Made by a program: the position numbers and the translations under genes. A DNA stretch of 64,000 nucleotides from Dyadobacter alkalitolerans DSM 23607 (GTDB taxonomy: Bacteria > Bacteroidota > Bacteroidia > Cytophagales > Spirosomataceae). Positions 36,707-45,337 of the stretch are shown piece by piece; within the stretch, counting starts at the first letter, position 1; every line of letters starts with the position of its first letter. The DNA lies in contig NZ_AUAS01000002.1 in assembly GCF_000428845.1 (NCBI RefSeq), positions 248,001-312,000 of the forward strand, written 5' to 3'. Under the pieces are notes generated by a model. The model saw nothing but the letters and a program-made list of their open reading frames with translations. It made no database searches and was not told the DNA's origin.

Positions 36707-37073
36707 GATTTGTTGTGTAATAATTTTTAAAAGATTTTTAATTAAATTTGAATTTTAACGAAATGATTGCCGAATTTTCGGCCCGTTTTTTTCATGGTTT
36801 TTTACTTTTTTCAAATGATCCTATTTAAGTTTTGAGATATGATTTGTTGCTAACGCGGTGCAAAACAACCATGAAAATTTGAGAAGATTTATACCGAAAC
36901 GCTCAATCATTATTTTGCGGTACTCGTTTTGATTTAGCGGTGTGTCACGCTATTCAAAGAAATATCCCGGCCAACATTTAAATGTCAGCCGGGATTTTTT
37001 TAAATAACTAACTATTGCACCGCGAAATGAATGCTTGTTAAGTCCGATCTCTATATTTAAACGACTTGGATAA
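36707..37073. other. 367-bp AT-rich intergenic region
   Basis: Between two minus-strand genes. It should hold the promoter of the 36122-36706 lipoprotein gene. Apart from the terminator hairpin at 36964-37001, no gene or repeat is visible. Confidence 0.5.
36964..37001. terminator. strong bipartite hairpin with T-run on the plus strand
   Basis: ATCCCGGC (36964-36971) pairs with GCCGGGAT (36988-36995); inside, ACATTT and AAATGT pair as well. A run of T follows on the plus strand and A on the other side. It lies just after the stop of the minus-strand ABC permease gene, where it may act as terminator although the better U-run is in plus orientation. Confidence 0.7.
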
Positions 37074-39434
37074 TTATTCCGATTTGATGGACTTTACCGG
37101 GTTTGCTAATGCGGCCTTAACACTTTGGAAGCTTATTGTAATGAGCGCAGTAATGATCGCGAGCAACCCGCCGAGCAGAAACATCCACCATTGAATAGTT
37201 ATTTTATAAGCAAAATCTTTCAGCCATTCCTCCATCAAAAACCAGGCGACAGGCGTTGCGATAACGATGGCGATAATAACGAGTTTCATAAAATCCTTGG
37301 ACAACAATGTTGTAATGTTCAAAACAGTAGCGCCCAGCACTTTCCGGATTCCGATTTCTTTGGTGCGCTGCTCCGTGGTAAAAGAAGCCAGTCCCAGCAA
37401 ACCCAGGCACGAAATGACGATGGCTACGCCTGCAAAAAAATTGAACAATTGCCCCGTTTGTTGTTCGGTTCGGTACATATCGTTGTAATTCGCGTCCAGA
37501 AATGCGTATTCAAATGGATAGGCAGGCAAATATTGCTTCCAAAGTTTTTCGGCTGCCGCCAAGGCATCTGGTGCCAGCTCGCCGGTGGTGCGGATATTCA
37601 CCATGAAATTACTTTCCGGTTTGCTGAACAGGACTAAAGGCCAGACAGGCTCGCGAATGGAGGTTATATTGAAATCCTTAACAATGCCAATGATCGTCCC
37701 TTCCGTGCCCTCGTGCTTGAAACGCTTACCCACAGGATCTTTCAATCCCGTTTCTTTTACAGCGGTTTCATTTAATATGAAACAGGCTGAATCGGATTTT
37801 GATCCGCTGAAATTACGTCCCGACAGCATTTTTATTCCAAAATTTTCAATAAAGTCCTTATCGATACCCATCTGGACCATGATCAGCGTCCGGTCTTTTT
37901 CCTTTCCGTCCCAATCAACCGAGGCGGTTCCGGTCTGAATATTGACGGGTGTATCCGTAGATGTGCTGATGCCAAGTATGCTCGATTGGCCGCTTAATGC
38001 TTGCTTGAATTGAGGCGTAAATTTGCGCCCGTCGAAAGTAAAAACATGCGCCCGCTTAAAGCCCGGATCACGCTCGCGAATGAAACGAAGCTGACTGCCA
38101 ATGATAAAAGTGCCGACAATGAGAATCGTTGCCAGCGAAAATTGCGTTACCACGAGTAATTTCCGCAACCCAGCACCGCTTACCTGGCTGGAATGACCTT
38201 TCAATGCCTGAATAGGATTGAACCCAGCGACCATTATAGCCGGATAAATTCCCGCCAGCAGGAAACAGAATGTCAGACTGCCGATCAGCACTTGCCAAGC
38301 CCTTGGATCGAAGAGCGAGAAATGGCCCGTTTTGCCCGTTAAGCTTTTGTAAAGCGGTAAAAGCGCTTGCAGTAAGGCAATAGAAAGGATTAGTGCCAGG
38401 GTCAATGTCAGCAATGATTCTACCAGTAACTGCCTCGCCAGCTGTGCAGAACCTGCTCCAACGACCTTGCGGACGCCAATTTCCTTGGCCCTTCTTGTGG
38501 CTCGTGCGGTGGTCAGGTTTACATAATTGATACAACCGATTCCTAATAAAAGCACCGCAACAATTCCTAAGATGCTTACTTGCTTCATAGCGAACCCACC
38601 GCCTTCTACCGGATATAAATGAATCTCGGTAAATGGTTGTAAGAGATAATCCGGAATGTTGGGCTTGCCTTTCAGAATAGATGCTTGTATTGCCGTTAGT
38701 TTCCCTCCTACACTTTCCGGTGAGGCTTCCGAACGCAGCTTCACATACGTTGCAAATCCGAAATCATCCCAATTCTCGTCAGCGAGTTTGGCGCCGCCTT
38801 TGTCAGGACCGGCGGTTTTTAATACTTCAAAATTGATATACAAATGATCCTTGATGGAAGAATTGTCGGGCGCATCTGCCAGCACACCGCTGACTATAAG
38901 CGTAACATTGGTTTCAACATTCATGAAGGTTTTGCCCACCGCATCCGCCGTGCCGAAGAATTTTCTGGCCAACTTTTCTGTAAGCACAACCGAGTTAGGT
39001 TCTGGAAACGGTGCGTGGCGGTCGCCATACAGCATTTTAAAGCCATTGAAAAATGTCAGAAAATTTGCTTCCGTAAATGCCAGGTTATCCTTTTGGTTAA
39101 ATGTTTTGCCATTGGCCTTGAAAGTTGCCGAAGGATAATACCCCATCCGCACTGCACTTTCCACTTCCGGGATTTGCTTTCTGGCCTCGACGGCTACGGG
39201 GCCCGGCGTTGAGGTAAATATATTTTCGTCTGTTCCTTTGCCAAAACGCGCATTAACCTGGTAGATCCGGTCCGCATCGGCGTGGAACCTGTCGAAACCC
39301 AGCTCATCCTGAACCCACCAAAAAAGCAGCAAACTCACAGCCAGCACGACAGCCAAACCGCCAATGTTAAGCGCTGAATACCAACCGCCCGAGCGTACAT
39401 TACGCCATGCAATTTTGAAATGGTTACGAATCAT
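37074..39434 (-). CDS. MacB/FtsX-type ABC transporter permease
   Basis: A 786-residue inner-membrane protein of the type VII ABC (MacB-like) architecture duplicated in Bacteroidota: N-terminal helix (about 21-42), MacB periplasmic core domain (about 50-240), three-helix FtsX domain (about 280-430), a second periplasmic domain (about 450-640), and a final FtsX domain (about 670-780). Motifs are ARATRRAKEIGVRKVVGA and EQRTKEIGIRKVLGATVLN. No ATPase gene is adjacent, as is usual for these orphan permeases. The leader contains a hairpin ending 2 nt before the start codon. Likely roles are lipoprotein, peptide or stress-compound export. Confidence 0.9.
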   Translation of the reverse strand: MIRNHFKIAWRNVRSGGWYSALNIGGLAVVLAVSLLLFWWVQDELGFDRFHADADRIYQVNARFGKGTDENIFTSTPGPVAVEARKQIPEVESAVRMGYYPSATFKANGKTFNQKDNLAFTEANFLTFFNGFKMLYGDRHAPFPEPNSVVLTEKLARKFFGTADAVGKTFMNVETNVTLIVSGVLADAPDNSSIKDHLYINFEVLKTAGPDKGGAKLADENWDDFGFATYVKLRSEASPESVGGKLTAIQASILKGKPNIPDYLLQPFTEIHLYPVEGGGFAMKQVSILGIVAVLLLGIGCINYVNLTTARATRRAKEIGVRKVVGAGSAQLARQLLVESLLTLTLALILSIALLQALLPLYKSLTGKTGHFSLFDPRAWQVLIGSLTFCFLLAGIYPAIMVAGFNPIQALKGHSSQVSGAGLRKLLVVTQFSLATILIVGTFIIGSQLRFIRERDPGFKRAHVFTFDGRKFTPQFKQALSGQSSILGISTSTDTPVNIQTGTASVDWDGKEKDRTLIMVQMGIDKDFIENFGIKMLSGRNFSGSKSDSACFILNETAVKETGLKDPVGKRFKHEGTEGTIIGIVKDFNITSIREPVWPLVLFSKPESNFMVNIRTTGELAPDALAAAEKLWKQYLPAYPFEYAFLDANYNDMYRTEQQTGQLFNFFAGVAIVISCLGLLGLASFTTEQRTKEIGIRKVLGATVLNITTLLSKDFMKLVIIAIVIATPVAWFLMEEWLKDFAYKITIQWWMFLLGGLLAIITALITISFQSVKAALANPVKSIKSE

Positions 39435-39436
39435 AA

Positions 39437-39478
39437 GCCAATCTGGTTAACAGGTTTTTAAACCATTACCAGATCGGC
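39437..39478 (-). promoter_or_regulatory. hairpin abutting the ABC permease start codon
   Basis: In the mRNA, GCCGATCTGGT (39478-39468) pairs fully with ACCAGATTGGC (39447-39437), counting one G-U pair. The inner loop also has GGTTT/AAACC. The stem ends 2 nt before the ATG at 39434, so it would cover the translation initiation region. Confidence 0.55.
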
Positions 39479-39539
39479 TGACGTTGTGTGGCAGGGAAGC
39501 AGCATTTAATACTCCCCTGCATTTTTGTTAATATTTCAA

Positions 39540-41027
39540 TTACCCATTCTGAACTCCCCAGACACTCACAGAACGACCGTTTACGCGGAATTCTGCGTGC
39601 CCATCCTCTCCTATTACCACCGGTTCCTGAACGAAATTCAAATAATCCACAAAAGTTTTTCCAGCATGCTGCTGGCCTATGAACATTGTTTTTGCCGCAT
39701 TTTCGTGATTGGAAATCAAAACTGCGCAACCTGAGTTTTCATGCTCATCACCTTCGCGAGTCCAACCAATACAGTTAATGTCATCGAAATAGTCGTTTTG
39801 CGTGCCATATGCCAGCTTTTTTCTTACGTAAAGCAATGCTTCAAGAACATTCAGTTTTTCCAGTGTGATTTCATGTTCCTGTGCATCATTGCCTGTATCC
39901 GTGTATTTGGAGCCATACAAATCGCTGTAAAAAATACAGGGGTAACCGGCCTGGCGTAACAGAATGATCGCATAAGCCATCGGCCTGAACCAGCCTTCAA
40001 CGGTCTGTTCCAGGGATTGCAGCGGCTGCGTGTCATGATTTTCTACCAATGTCACGGCAAGTTCCGGCATCGTTTCCACCAGCGTTTCGTTCAGGATTGT
40101 CCGCAGATCGTAATGTTCGTTTTCTTTTGAAGCCCTGAAAAAGTTGGCTTGCAGCGGCGCATCGAAGAGCGAAACGCGCTTGTCCGTCGCTTCAATGTAA
40201 GCCAGCATAGAACCCAGGTCATACGGTGCCCAATATTCGCCGACGGTATAGAACTCTTTCTGGTATTTTCCCCGTAAATGGTCCAGCCATTCATTAAAAA
40301 ATGCAGGATCCATGTGTTTGATCGCATCCAGCCTGAAACCATCGCAATTCACTGTCTTCACAAACCATTCTCCCCAGTTTTTCAATTCCTGGCGTACATG
40401 CGGATTACGGAATTCGATATCCGAAAGCATTAGGTAATCATAGTTTCCGTTTTCCAGATCGAGCACATCCTGCCAGCCATCACCATACTGATTTTGAATA
40501 CTGTAAATTGCATTTTGCTCAGTTGAGGCATTATAATCCACACCCGAAAAACATTGGTAATCCCACACAAACTGCGAGTATTGCCCGCCCCTGCCGGGAA
40601 ATGTAAATTTCGTATATGCCTCTATTTCGAAAGTATCGCTCACGAATTCATTGCGATTTTCGGGCGTAACTTCCTTAACGGGCACCACTTCTTTTTCATC
40701 GGCACCGCCCATGTGGTTCAAGACAATGTCACAATAGACTTGTAAACCAGCTTCCTGACCGGCTGCAATTGCCTCGATCAACTCTTGTTTTGTGCCATAT
40801 TTGGTCCGTATTGACCCTTTTTGATCAAATTCTCCAAGGTCGTATAAATCATAAGAATCATAACCGGAGGATTCCGCACCTTCCATTCCTTTTTGTGCTG
40901 GCGGCAACCATACTGAGTCGATGCCCAGATTTTTGAGACGGGCAGCTTCATTCTTGAAATGATTCCAAAGCGATCCGTCCGCAGGATAGTACCATTCAAA
41001 GAATTGAAGCATTGTAAAATTTTCCAT
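39540..41027 (-). CDS. cytoplasmic alpha-amylase, GH13
   Basis: A 495-residue glycoside hydrolase family 13 enzyme without a signal peptide, like the cytoplasmic AmyA of enteric bacteria (GH13 subfamily 5). Catalytic residues are Asp234 in GFRLDAIKH (nucleophile), Glu264 in TVGEYW (acid/base) and Asp332 in VENHDTQP. The N-terminus MLQFFEWYYPADGSLW and the VYCDIVLNHMGGAD region match the family. The enzyme cuts alpha-1,4 glucan inside the cell, for example glycogen-derived maltodextrin. It stands alone; no glycogen or maltose genes are adjacent. It is divergent from the DUF932-like gene. Confidence 0.92.
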   Translation of the reverse strand: MENFTMLQFFEWYYPADGSLWNHFKNEAARLKNLGIDSVWLPPAQKGMEGAESSGYDSYDLYDLGEFDQKGSIRTKYGTKQELIEAIAAGQEAGLQVYCDIVLNHMGGADEKEVVPVKEVTPENRNEFVSDTFEIEAYTKFTFPGRGGQYSQFVWDYQCFSGVDYNASTEQNAIYSIQNQYGDGWQDVLDLENGNYDYLMLSDIEFRNPHVRQELKNWGEWFVKTVNCDGFRLDAIKHMDPAFFNEWLDHLRGKYQKEFYTVGEYWAPYDLGSMLAYIEATDKRVSLFDAPLQANFFRASKENEHYDLRTILNETLVETMPELAVTLVENHDTQPLQSLEQTVEGWFRPMAYAIILLRQAGYPCIFYSDLYGSKYTDTGNDAQEHEITLEKLNVLEALLYVRKKLAYGTQNDYFDDINCIGWTREGDEHENSGCAVLISNHENAAKTMFIGQQHAGKTFVDYLNFVQEPVVIGEDGHAEFRVNGRSVSVWGVQNG

Positions 41028-41254
41028 AAATCGTTAATGAAGTGCTACGGGGTTTGATGCAGCTGATACATTACTCTAAATAACCATACCGGCCCAGTAA
41101 GTTTAGTTACCAATCTTATCCTTTGGACATTGGCTTATATATAAACAAATTCTCCTTCTTCCTCTGCTCCCAAGCCTGCGGAGCATGCCATGCGGCGGTC
41201 GCAACAGAAATCCATCAAGCATTAACATTTAATATGAAAATAGTTAAAAAAGAT

Positions 41255-41285
41255 TTTGTTTAAATGAAATATGGCTGTAAATTTA
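41255..41285 (+). promoter_or_regulatory. candidate Bacteroidota-type promoter
   Basis: TTTG (41255-41258) and TAAATTTA (41278-41285, one mismatch to TAnnTTTG) are 19 bp apart, the spacing expected for the Bacteroidota housekeeping sigma factor. The -7 box sits inside a perfect 12-bp palindrome TGTAAATTTACA (41276-41287), which might also be an operator. The start codon of the DUF932-like gene is 24 bp downstream. Confidence 0.5.
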
Positions 41286-41309
41286 CAACTGTAAAAATAA
41301 AAATGAGCG

Positions 41310-42260
41310 ATGACATACATTAGTGCGCAACCAGTTCTGACGAATGAGTGGGATGACATTTGTTATCCTGTGAGCCCCGTTTGGCTGGCGGATCTTTTAC
41401 CGGATTATGACATTATCGCAACGGATCGTCAGCAGCTCGTGGTAGGTGAACCGCTGCGGGGCAGAAAAACGATTTTTGGGATCCAAAGCGCCGATTATAC
41501 GATTATTCCAAACATTTGGATCCGGGAAGTGATTGATAAGGTGTTTGGAAAAAATTACGAGGTCCAGATCAAATATACAAGCACGGGTGAATTCAGCATC
41601 AGCATTATCCTGTCCGATGGGTTCTCCATCGGCAGTGAGAGCCTGCAACGCAGTATGATCCTGACCAACAGTTATAACGGTAAAACACCTTTAACAATTC
41701 AGGGTCAGACTTTTACGACCATGACCAATGAAGGTAACAAGCCGGGAAGCAGCATGTATCGCGAGGTCTGCCAGAATGGTCTTATGGGCTGGGCCGACTC
41801 GTTTGGCAAGCTGACTGATTATCAGCATTGGCTGGAAGAAAAACCAAAAAAGAAGGATAAAAAACAACCGGTCAAAAGCACGCAGGAATTGCGTAAAATC
41901 CATCATAGTCGTCTTACGCAGGAAATTTTTCAGGCACAGCTGTATGCCATGCTCGTGGGCCACAAAAAGCCGAGGCCAACATTAACTGCCACGGTGTACG
42001 AACATTTGCAGCAGCGGAAAGTGTCGAAGGCAGAAGAGGATCTGCTTAGAAAACTGCCGATTCCGGTCCAGCTGGCGAAGCAAGCACAAGAACGCCTGCG
42101 ACTGGAAGAGCGCATTCTGGACGCTAGCCCTTCTTACTGGCTGATGTACAACGCAGTTAACCATGCGCTTTTCAACGCGCGCAGCAGTCTGACGCTAAAC
42201 GACCGTTACAAGCTGGATGAGCGTGTTTTTCATCAGCTGGCCGCCAGCTCGTTTGCATAG
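41310..42260 (+). CDS. DUF932-like (phage/plasmid-related) protein
   Basis: A 316-residue cytoplasmic protein. The order IFGIQSADYTIIPNIWIREV (56-75), LTNSYNGKTPLTIQ near 122-135, REVCQNGLMG near 156-165 and SYWLMYNAVNHALFNARSS near 278-296 follows the layout of DUF932 proteins, which are common on phages and plasmids. A Lys-rich linker (KPKKKDKKQPVK, near 184-195) splits the two halves. The family assignment rests on pattern only. No phage, plasmid or recombinase genes surround it, so it is either a chromosomal member or a remnant. A well-spaced promoter precedes it. The function is unknown. Confidence 0.6.
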   Translation: MTYISAQPVLTNEWDDICYPVSPVWLADLLPDYDIIATDRQQLVVGEPLRGRKTIFGIQSADYTIIPNIWIREVIDKVFGKNYEVQIKYTSTGEFSISIILSDGFSIGSESLQRSMILTNSYNGKTPLTIQGQTFTTMTNEGNKPGSSMYREVCQNGLMGWADSFGKLTDYQHWLEEKPKKKDKKQPVKSTQELRKIHHSRLTQEIFQAQLYAMLVGHKKPRPTLTATVYEHLQQRKVSKAEEDLLRKLPIPVQLAKQAQERLRLEERILDASPSYWLMYNAVNHALFNARSSLTLNDRYKLDERVFHQLAASSFA

Positions 42261-42314
42261 CGGCAAACCCGTGACGCCTTCCGGTGTCACGACATTTACT
42301 TTAATTCTATAATT

Positions 42315-42701
42315 ATGAATACGCAAAAAAACCATGTGATATTGAGTGAAGATGATTTTCGTATGTTAAAACAATTCGCCGAAAATTTCAGTAGCAGCAA
42401 TGCAAACGAAATGTCCCTGTCCTATGAACTCAACCGCGCGATCGTCGTGGAAGACGACGAGTTGCGACCGGATAGCATCAGATTGAACTCGGAGGTGAAA
42501 GTGAGGGAATTAACAACAAATAAAGAGATGGAATTCTCCATTGTAATGCCTGCGTTGGCCGATATTAAACAAAAGAAGATCTCCGTACTAACCCCAATGG
42601 GCGCCGCTTTGATCGGGCTTTGCAAAGGCGAGACAGTGGAATGGAAAATGCCCGCGGGCATGAAGAAGTTCCAGGTATTGGACGTAAGGCAAATGCTATG
42701 A
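42315..42701 (+). CDS. GreA/GreB C-terminal domain protein (Rnk-like)
   Basis: A 128-residue protein with an N-terminal helical segment (VILSEDDFRMLKQFAENF) and a C-terminal FKBP-like domain of the GreA/GreB/Rnk type (SIRLNSEVKVRELTTNKEMEF, ISVLTPMGAALIGLCKGETVEWKMP split by a short turn). It lacks the coiled coil of true Gre factors, so like Rnk it may bind RNA polymerase without stimulating cleavage. Its TGA stop overlaps the ATG of a 32-codon membrane microprotein gene (ATGA overlap), implying coupled translation. Confidence 0.85.
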   Translation: MNTQKNHVILSEDDFRMLKQFAENFSSSNANEMSLSYELNRAIVVEDDELRPDSIRLNSEVKVRELTTNKEMEFSIVMPALADIKQKKISVLTPMGAALIGLCKGETVEWKMPAGMKKFQVLDVRQML

Positions 42702-42796
42702 AGGCGCCCCGACATCCGCTCATCTATGCGATGTTATGCGCGTTTGTGTTGATGACTTTTTACATTGCATTCTGTCTGATTACATTCAATATGTAA
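42698..42796 (+). CDS. 32-residue single-pass membrane microprotein
   Basis: A short reading frame whose ATG overlaps the TGA stop of the Rnk-like gene by the ATGA arrangement. It encodes MKAPRHPLIYAMLCAFVLMT followed by a hydrophobic end and stops at TAA (42794-42796). A basic N-terminus and one hydrophobic segment (about 9-30) predict one membrane helix with the N-terminus inside. The coupling and composition argue for a real gene; no family is known to me. Confidence 0.5.
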   Translation: MKAPRHPLIYAMLCAFVLMTFYIAFCLITFNM

Positions 42797-43012
42797 TCCA
42801 ATTTATCCTGAGCCGGTAGTGCTCCACTTTACGAAGTCAACCGGATTCTATAGAGCAACTTTAAGGCATAGGCCAGGTCACCAACCTGGCTTTTTTTGTC
42901 TTGGGAATTTGCAAATAGCTCCAAATTACGGCTCATGCCAGCTTTGCATGGCAGCAAGGTATAATATTTGCAGTTGTTCTTGAAAGAAAAATACCGATCA
43001 ACGACGTCCGTT

Positions 43013-44293
43013 ATGGCAAAAAAAGAATCAGGAAAACTCGATAAGGCGAAGGATTTGGCTGCACACCTCCGTGCACGCAGGGAGATAATTTTAAACAGAT
43101 GGCGCGAAAGATGCGCTGATGATCCTTCGCTAAGCAGTAAGAGCAGCTTTTCCAGAGAGGAATTCAATGACCAGGTCCCGTTGTTACTCGATGTTCTGGA
43201 TCAGCGCCTGAAACAAATAGAACCCACACACGACCCGATTGTAATTGCCAGCGAGCATGGCGTTCACCGCTGGCAAAATGGTTACGCGCTTCGGGAGCTG
43301 GTGATTGAGCTGGAACACCTTATCGCGATCCTGATTGATGAGGTTGACCGGTATAATTTGGATTTTTCTAAACTTGATGCAGCTAACGCATCCTACGTTT
43401 ACCGGGAGTTAAGCCGGATCTATGCCGAGGCAAACCGCGGCAGTGTCGTATCCTACAATGATTTAGGGCAGACGGCTGCGGCCGAGCAAGCGTCCAGTCT
43501 GCAAAAGGCACTGGATCAGCTGCTACAATTAGGAAAAAAGAGAAACGAGCATTTGAGACACAGTTCGCACGATCTGCGATCGAGTTTCAGCGTGATATTA
43601 ATGGCATCCCAACTTTCGCAAACGCAATCTTCTGATGAAGAGCGATCGGAATTGATGAACATTTTAAATAAAAATCTGACCTCGCTGCGGGATATGTTAA
43701 TGCAACTCACCGACTATGCACGTATCGAAGCCGGTCAGGAGACGCTGGACATCAAAGATTTCAATGTGGCTGATTTGATCAAAGAAATTGTTGAAAACGC
43801 GCGGCCGGTAGCAGAATTACGCAAACTGACGATCACTGCGGAAGGTCCTGACACACTAAAAATATCCAGCGACAAAGTTCAGATCCAGCGTGTTTTACAA
43901 AATCTCCTTTATAATGCATTAAAATATACAGAATCAGGAGGCGTCTATATAACCTGGTCCAATGAAAATGAGAGACGGTGGGTGCTTAGCGTACAGGATA
44001 CCGGCCCTGGTTTCCGGGAAAATTCGCCCGCGGCTGTCTTCGCAGAACAATTAAAGCCAGCCACGCACACGACCGGCATCCACAATCATGTGCCTCCCAC
44101 TGAGCGCTTTCCCGTGATATCGGATGAAAGTGATAATGGGTCGTTTAAAGAAAGTGAAGGACTTGGTTTATTTATTGTGAAGAAAATATGCGAACTGATG
44201 AAGGCGACGATGGACATCGAAAGTGCGCCAGGGAAAGGTACATTGGTAAGGGTTCGTTTTCAGTCACAACAAGAGCTCAATGCTGCACCATAA
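43013..44293 (+). CDS. soluble sensor histidine kinase with RsbRD-type N-terminal domain
   Basis: A 426-residue protein with no membrane segment. The N-terminal domain (about 15-150) matches the globin-like RsbRD/RsbR sensor fold: RREIILNRWRERCADDPS, then ASEHGVHRWQNGYALRELVI. It is followed by HisKA with the phosphorylated His186 in RHSSHDLRSSFSVI, and an HATPase domain with N box (LQNLLYNALKYTE), DTGPGF and GLGLFIVKK. About 45 unusual residues lie between the last two boxes (ATP-lid insertion). The frame extends to 42968; ATG at 43013 is preferred. No response regulator is adjacent, so its partner is elsewhere. The sensor domain suggests a stress or ligand input. Confidence 0.88.
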   Translation: MAKKESGKLDKAKDLAAHLRARREIILNRWRERCADDPSLSSKSSFSREEFNDQVPLLLDVLDQRLKQIEPTHDPIVIASEHGVHRWQNGYALRELVIELEHLIAILIDEVDRYNLDFSKLDAANASYVYRELSRIYAEANRGSVVSYNDLGQTAAAEQASSLQKALDQLLQLGKKRNEHLRHSSHDLRSSFSVILMASQLSQTQSSDEERSELMNILNKNLTSLRDMLMQLTDYARIEAGQETLDIKDFNVADLIKEIVENARPVAELRKLTITAEGPDTLKISSDKVQIQRVLQNLLYNALKYTESGGVYITWSNENERRWVLSVQDTGPGFRENSPAAVFAEQLKPATHTTGIHNHVPPTERFPVISDESDNGSFKESEGLGLFIVKKICELMKATMDIESAPGKGTLVRVRFQSQQELNAAP

Positions 44294-44422
44294 GCGCTTG
44301 TTTTGAGAATTTCATTTCAGCATAGATGTGTTTTATGTTGCTAAGACATCGTCGTATATGCCTTACCGATCGCCTGCACTTTTTTTGAAATACTAATGAT
44401 CCAGACTGGCAAGGTAACCCTC

Positions 44423-45337
44423 CTATTGCATGAAAAATGTCGCAGCCGAAACCAGCACAACAGACAGCAACATCGATAGGAATACGAGGATCGAAGACTG
44501 TTCTTCATCCGCTTTCAAAAATGCGGCAAATACTGTAACATTCGCTGCAATAGGAAATAACGGAACCAGGGCGAGCATTTTGTAATCCTCCTCTTCCAGG
44601 TCTTTGGCTATGAAGGAGGCTGCGAAAGCAATAACGCCAAGTATAATGATCGCGGCAAGCGTGCGAAAGCCAAGCAATTTTGAAAAATAAGGAATTTTAA
44701 TGTTCTTAAAATCAACACTTGCCAGTTGAAATCCTACGATCATCATACCGGCTGCGGAAACAGCAAAACTGACCACACCAAGGGCCGGTTTAACAAACTC
44801 CGGCGTTTCCAGCCCGGCTATTTTACAGATTATTCCCCCAACAAACACATACAGGAACGGAATGCTAAGCATTTCCTTGAAGGCTTTCTTGGCCGGATAT
44901 TTGGTCTTGGCCACCTGGTAATAACCGATTGTGTCGCCATATAAAGCCGAACCCAAATAAATGCAGATCAGCACACTAACTTTGTCTTCTCCAAAAAGCG
45001 CGGTCACCGTGGGGATACCGAAAAAGGCAATGTTGAAAAATGAAAATGAGCTTCGCAGCAGCAAAGGATCAGTCTCAGAAGCTAGCTTGTTTTGAGCCAG
45101 TTTCGCAGCAAAATTCATCCCTAGTGCCAGCAAAAAAGTCAGAATGGGCAAAACGATCAGCTTGGAAGTCTCAGCGTCAAGCATGTTTGTAAACACAAGC
45201 AATGGCAAGAGCACGTTGATCAGCGGCTTGCTGATGTAATCTGAATTGAAGTCAAATTTCTTGCTGATCAGGTATCCGGCGGGGATAAAGGCCATAACAG
45301 GAAATAGCTCCCCGTAAAGTTTAAGAAGGGTTTCCAA
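44423..45337 (-). CDS. AEC family transporter (auxin efflux carrier type)
   Basis: A 304-residue inner-membrane protein with about ten helices in a 5+5 arrangement, typical of the AEC/BASS-like fold. Helix-rich parts include the first segment (LYGELFPVMAFIPAGYLIS), FSFFNIAFFGIPTVTALFG near 98-116 and the C-terminal LVFLSMLLSVVLVSAATFF. Bacterial AEC members export or import malate, malonate or similar organic acids. Its start overlaps the end of the upstream FAD-protein gene by 17 bp, so both are made from one transcript. The substrate may relate to that enzyme. Confidence 0.88.
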   Translation of the reverse strand: METLLKLYGELFPVMAFIPAGYLISKKFDFNSDYISKPLINVLLPLLVFTNMLDAETSKLIVLPILTFLLALGMNFAAKLAQNKLASETDPLLLRSSFSFFNIAFFGIPTVTALFGEDKVSVLICIYLGSALYGDTIGYYQVAKTKYPAKKAFKEMLSIPFLYVFVGGIICKIAGLETPEFVKPALGVVSFAVSAAGMMIVGFQLASVDFKNIKIPYFSKLLGFRTLAAIIILGVIAFAASFIAKDLEEEDYKMLALVPLFPIAANVTVFAAFLKADEEQSSILVFLSMLLSVVLVSAATFFMQ

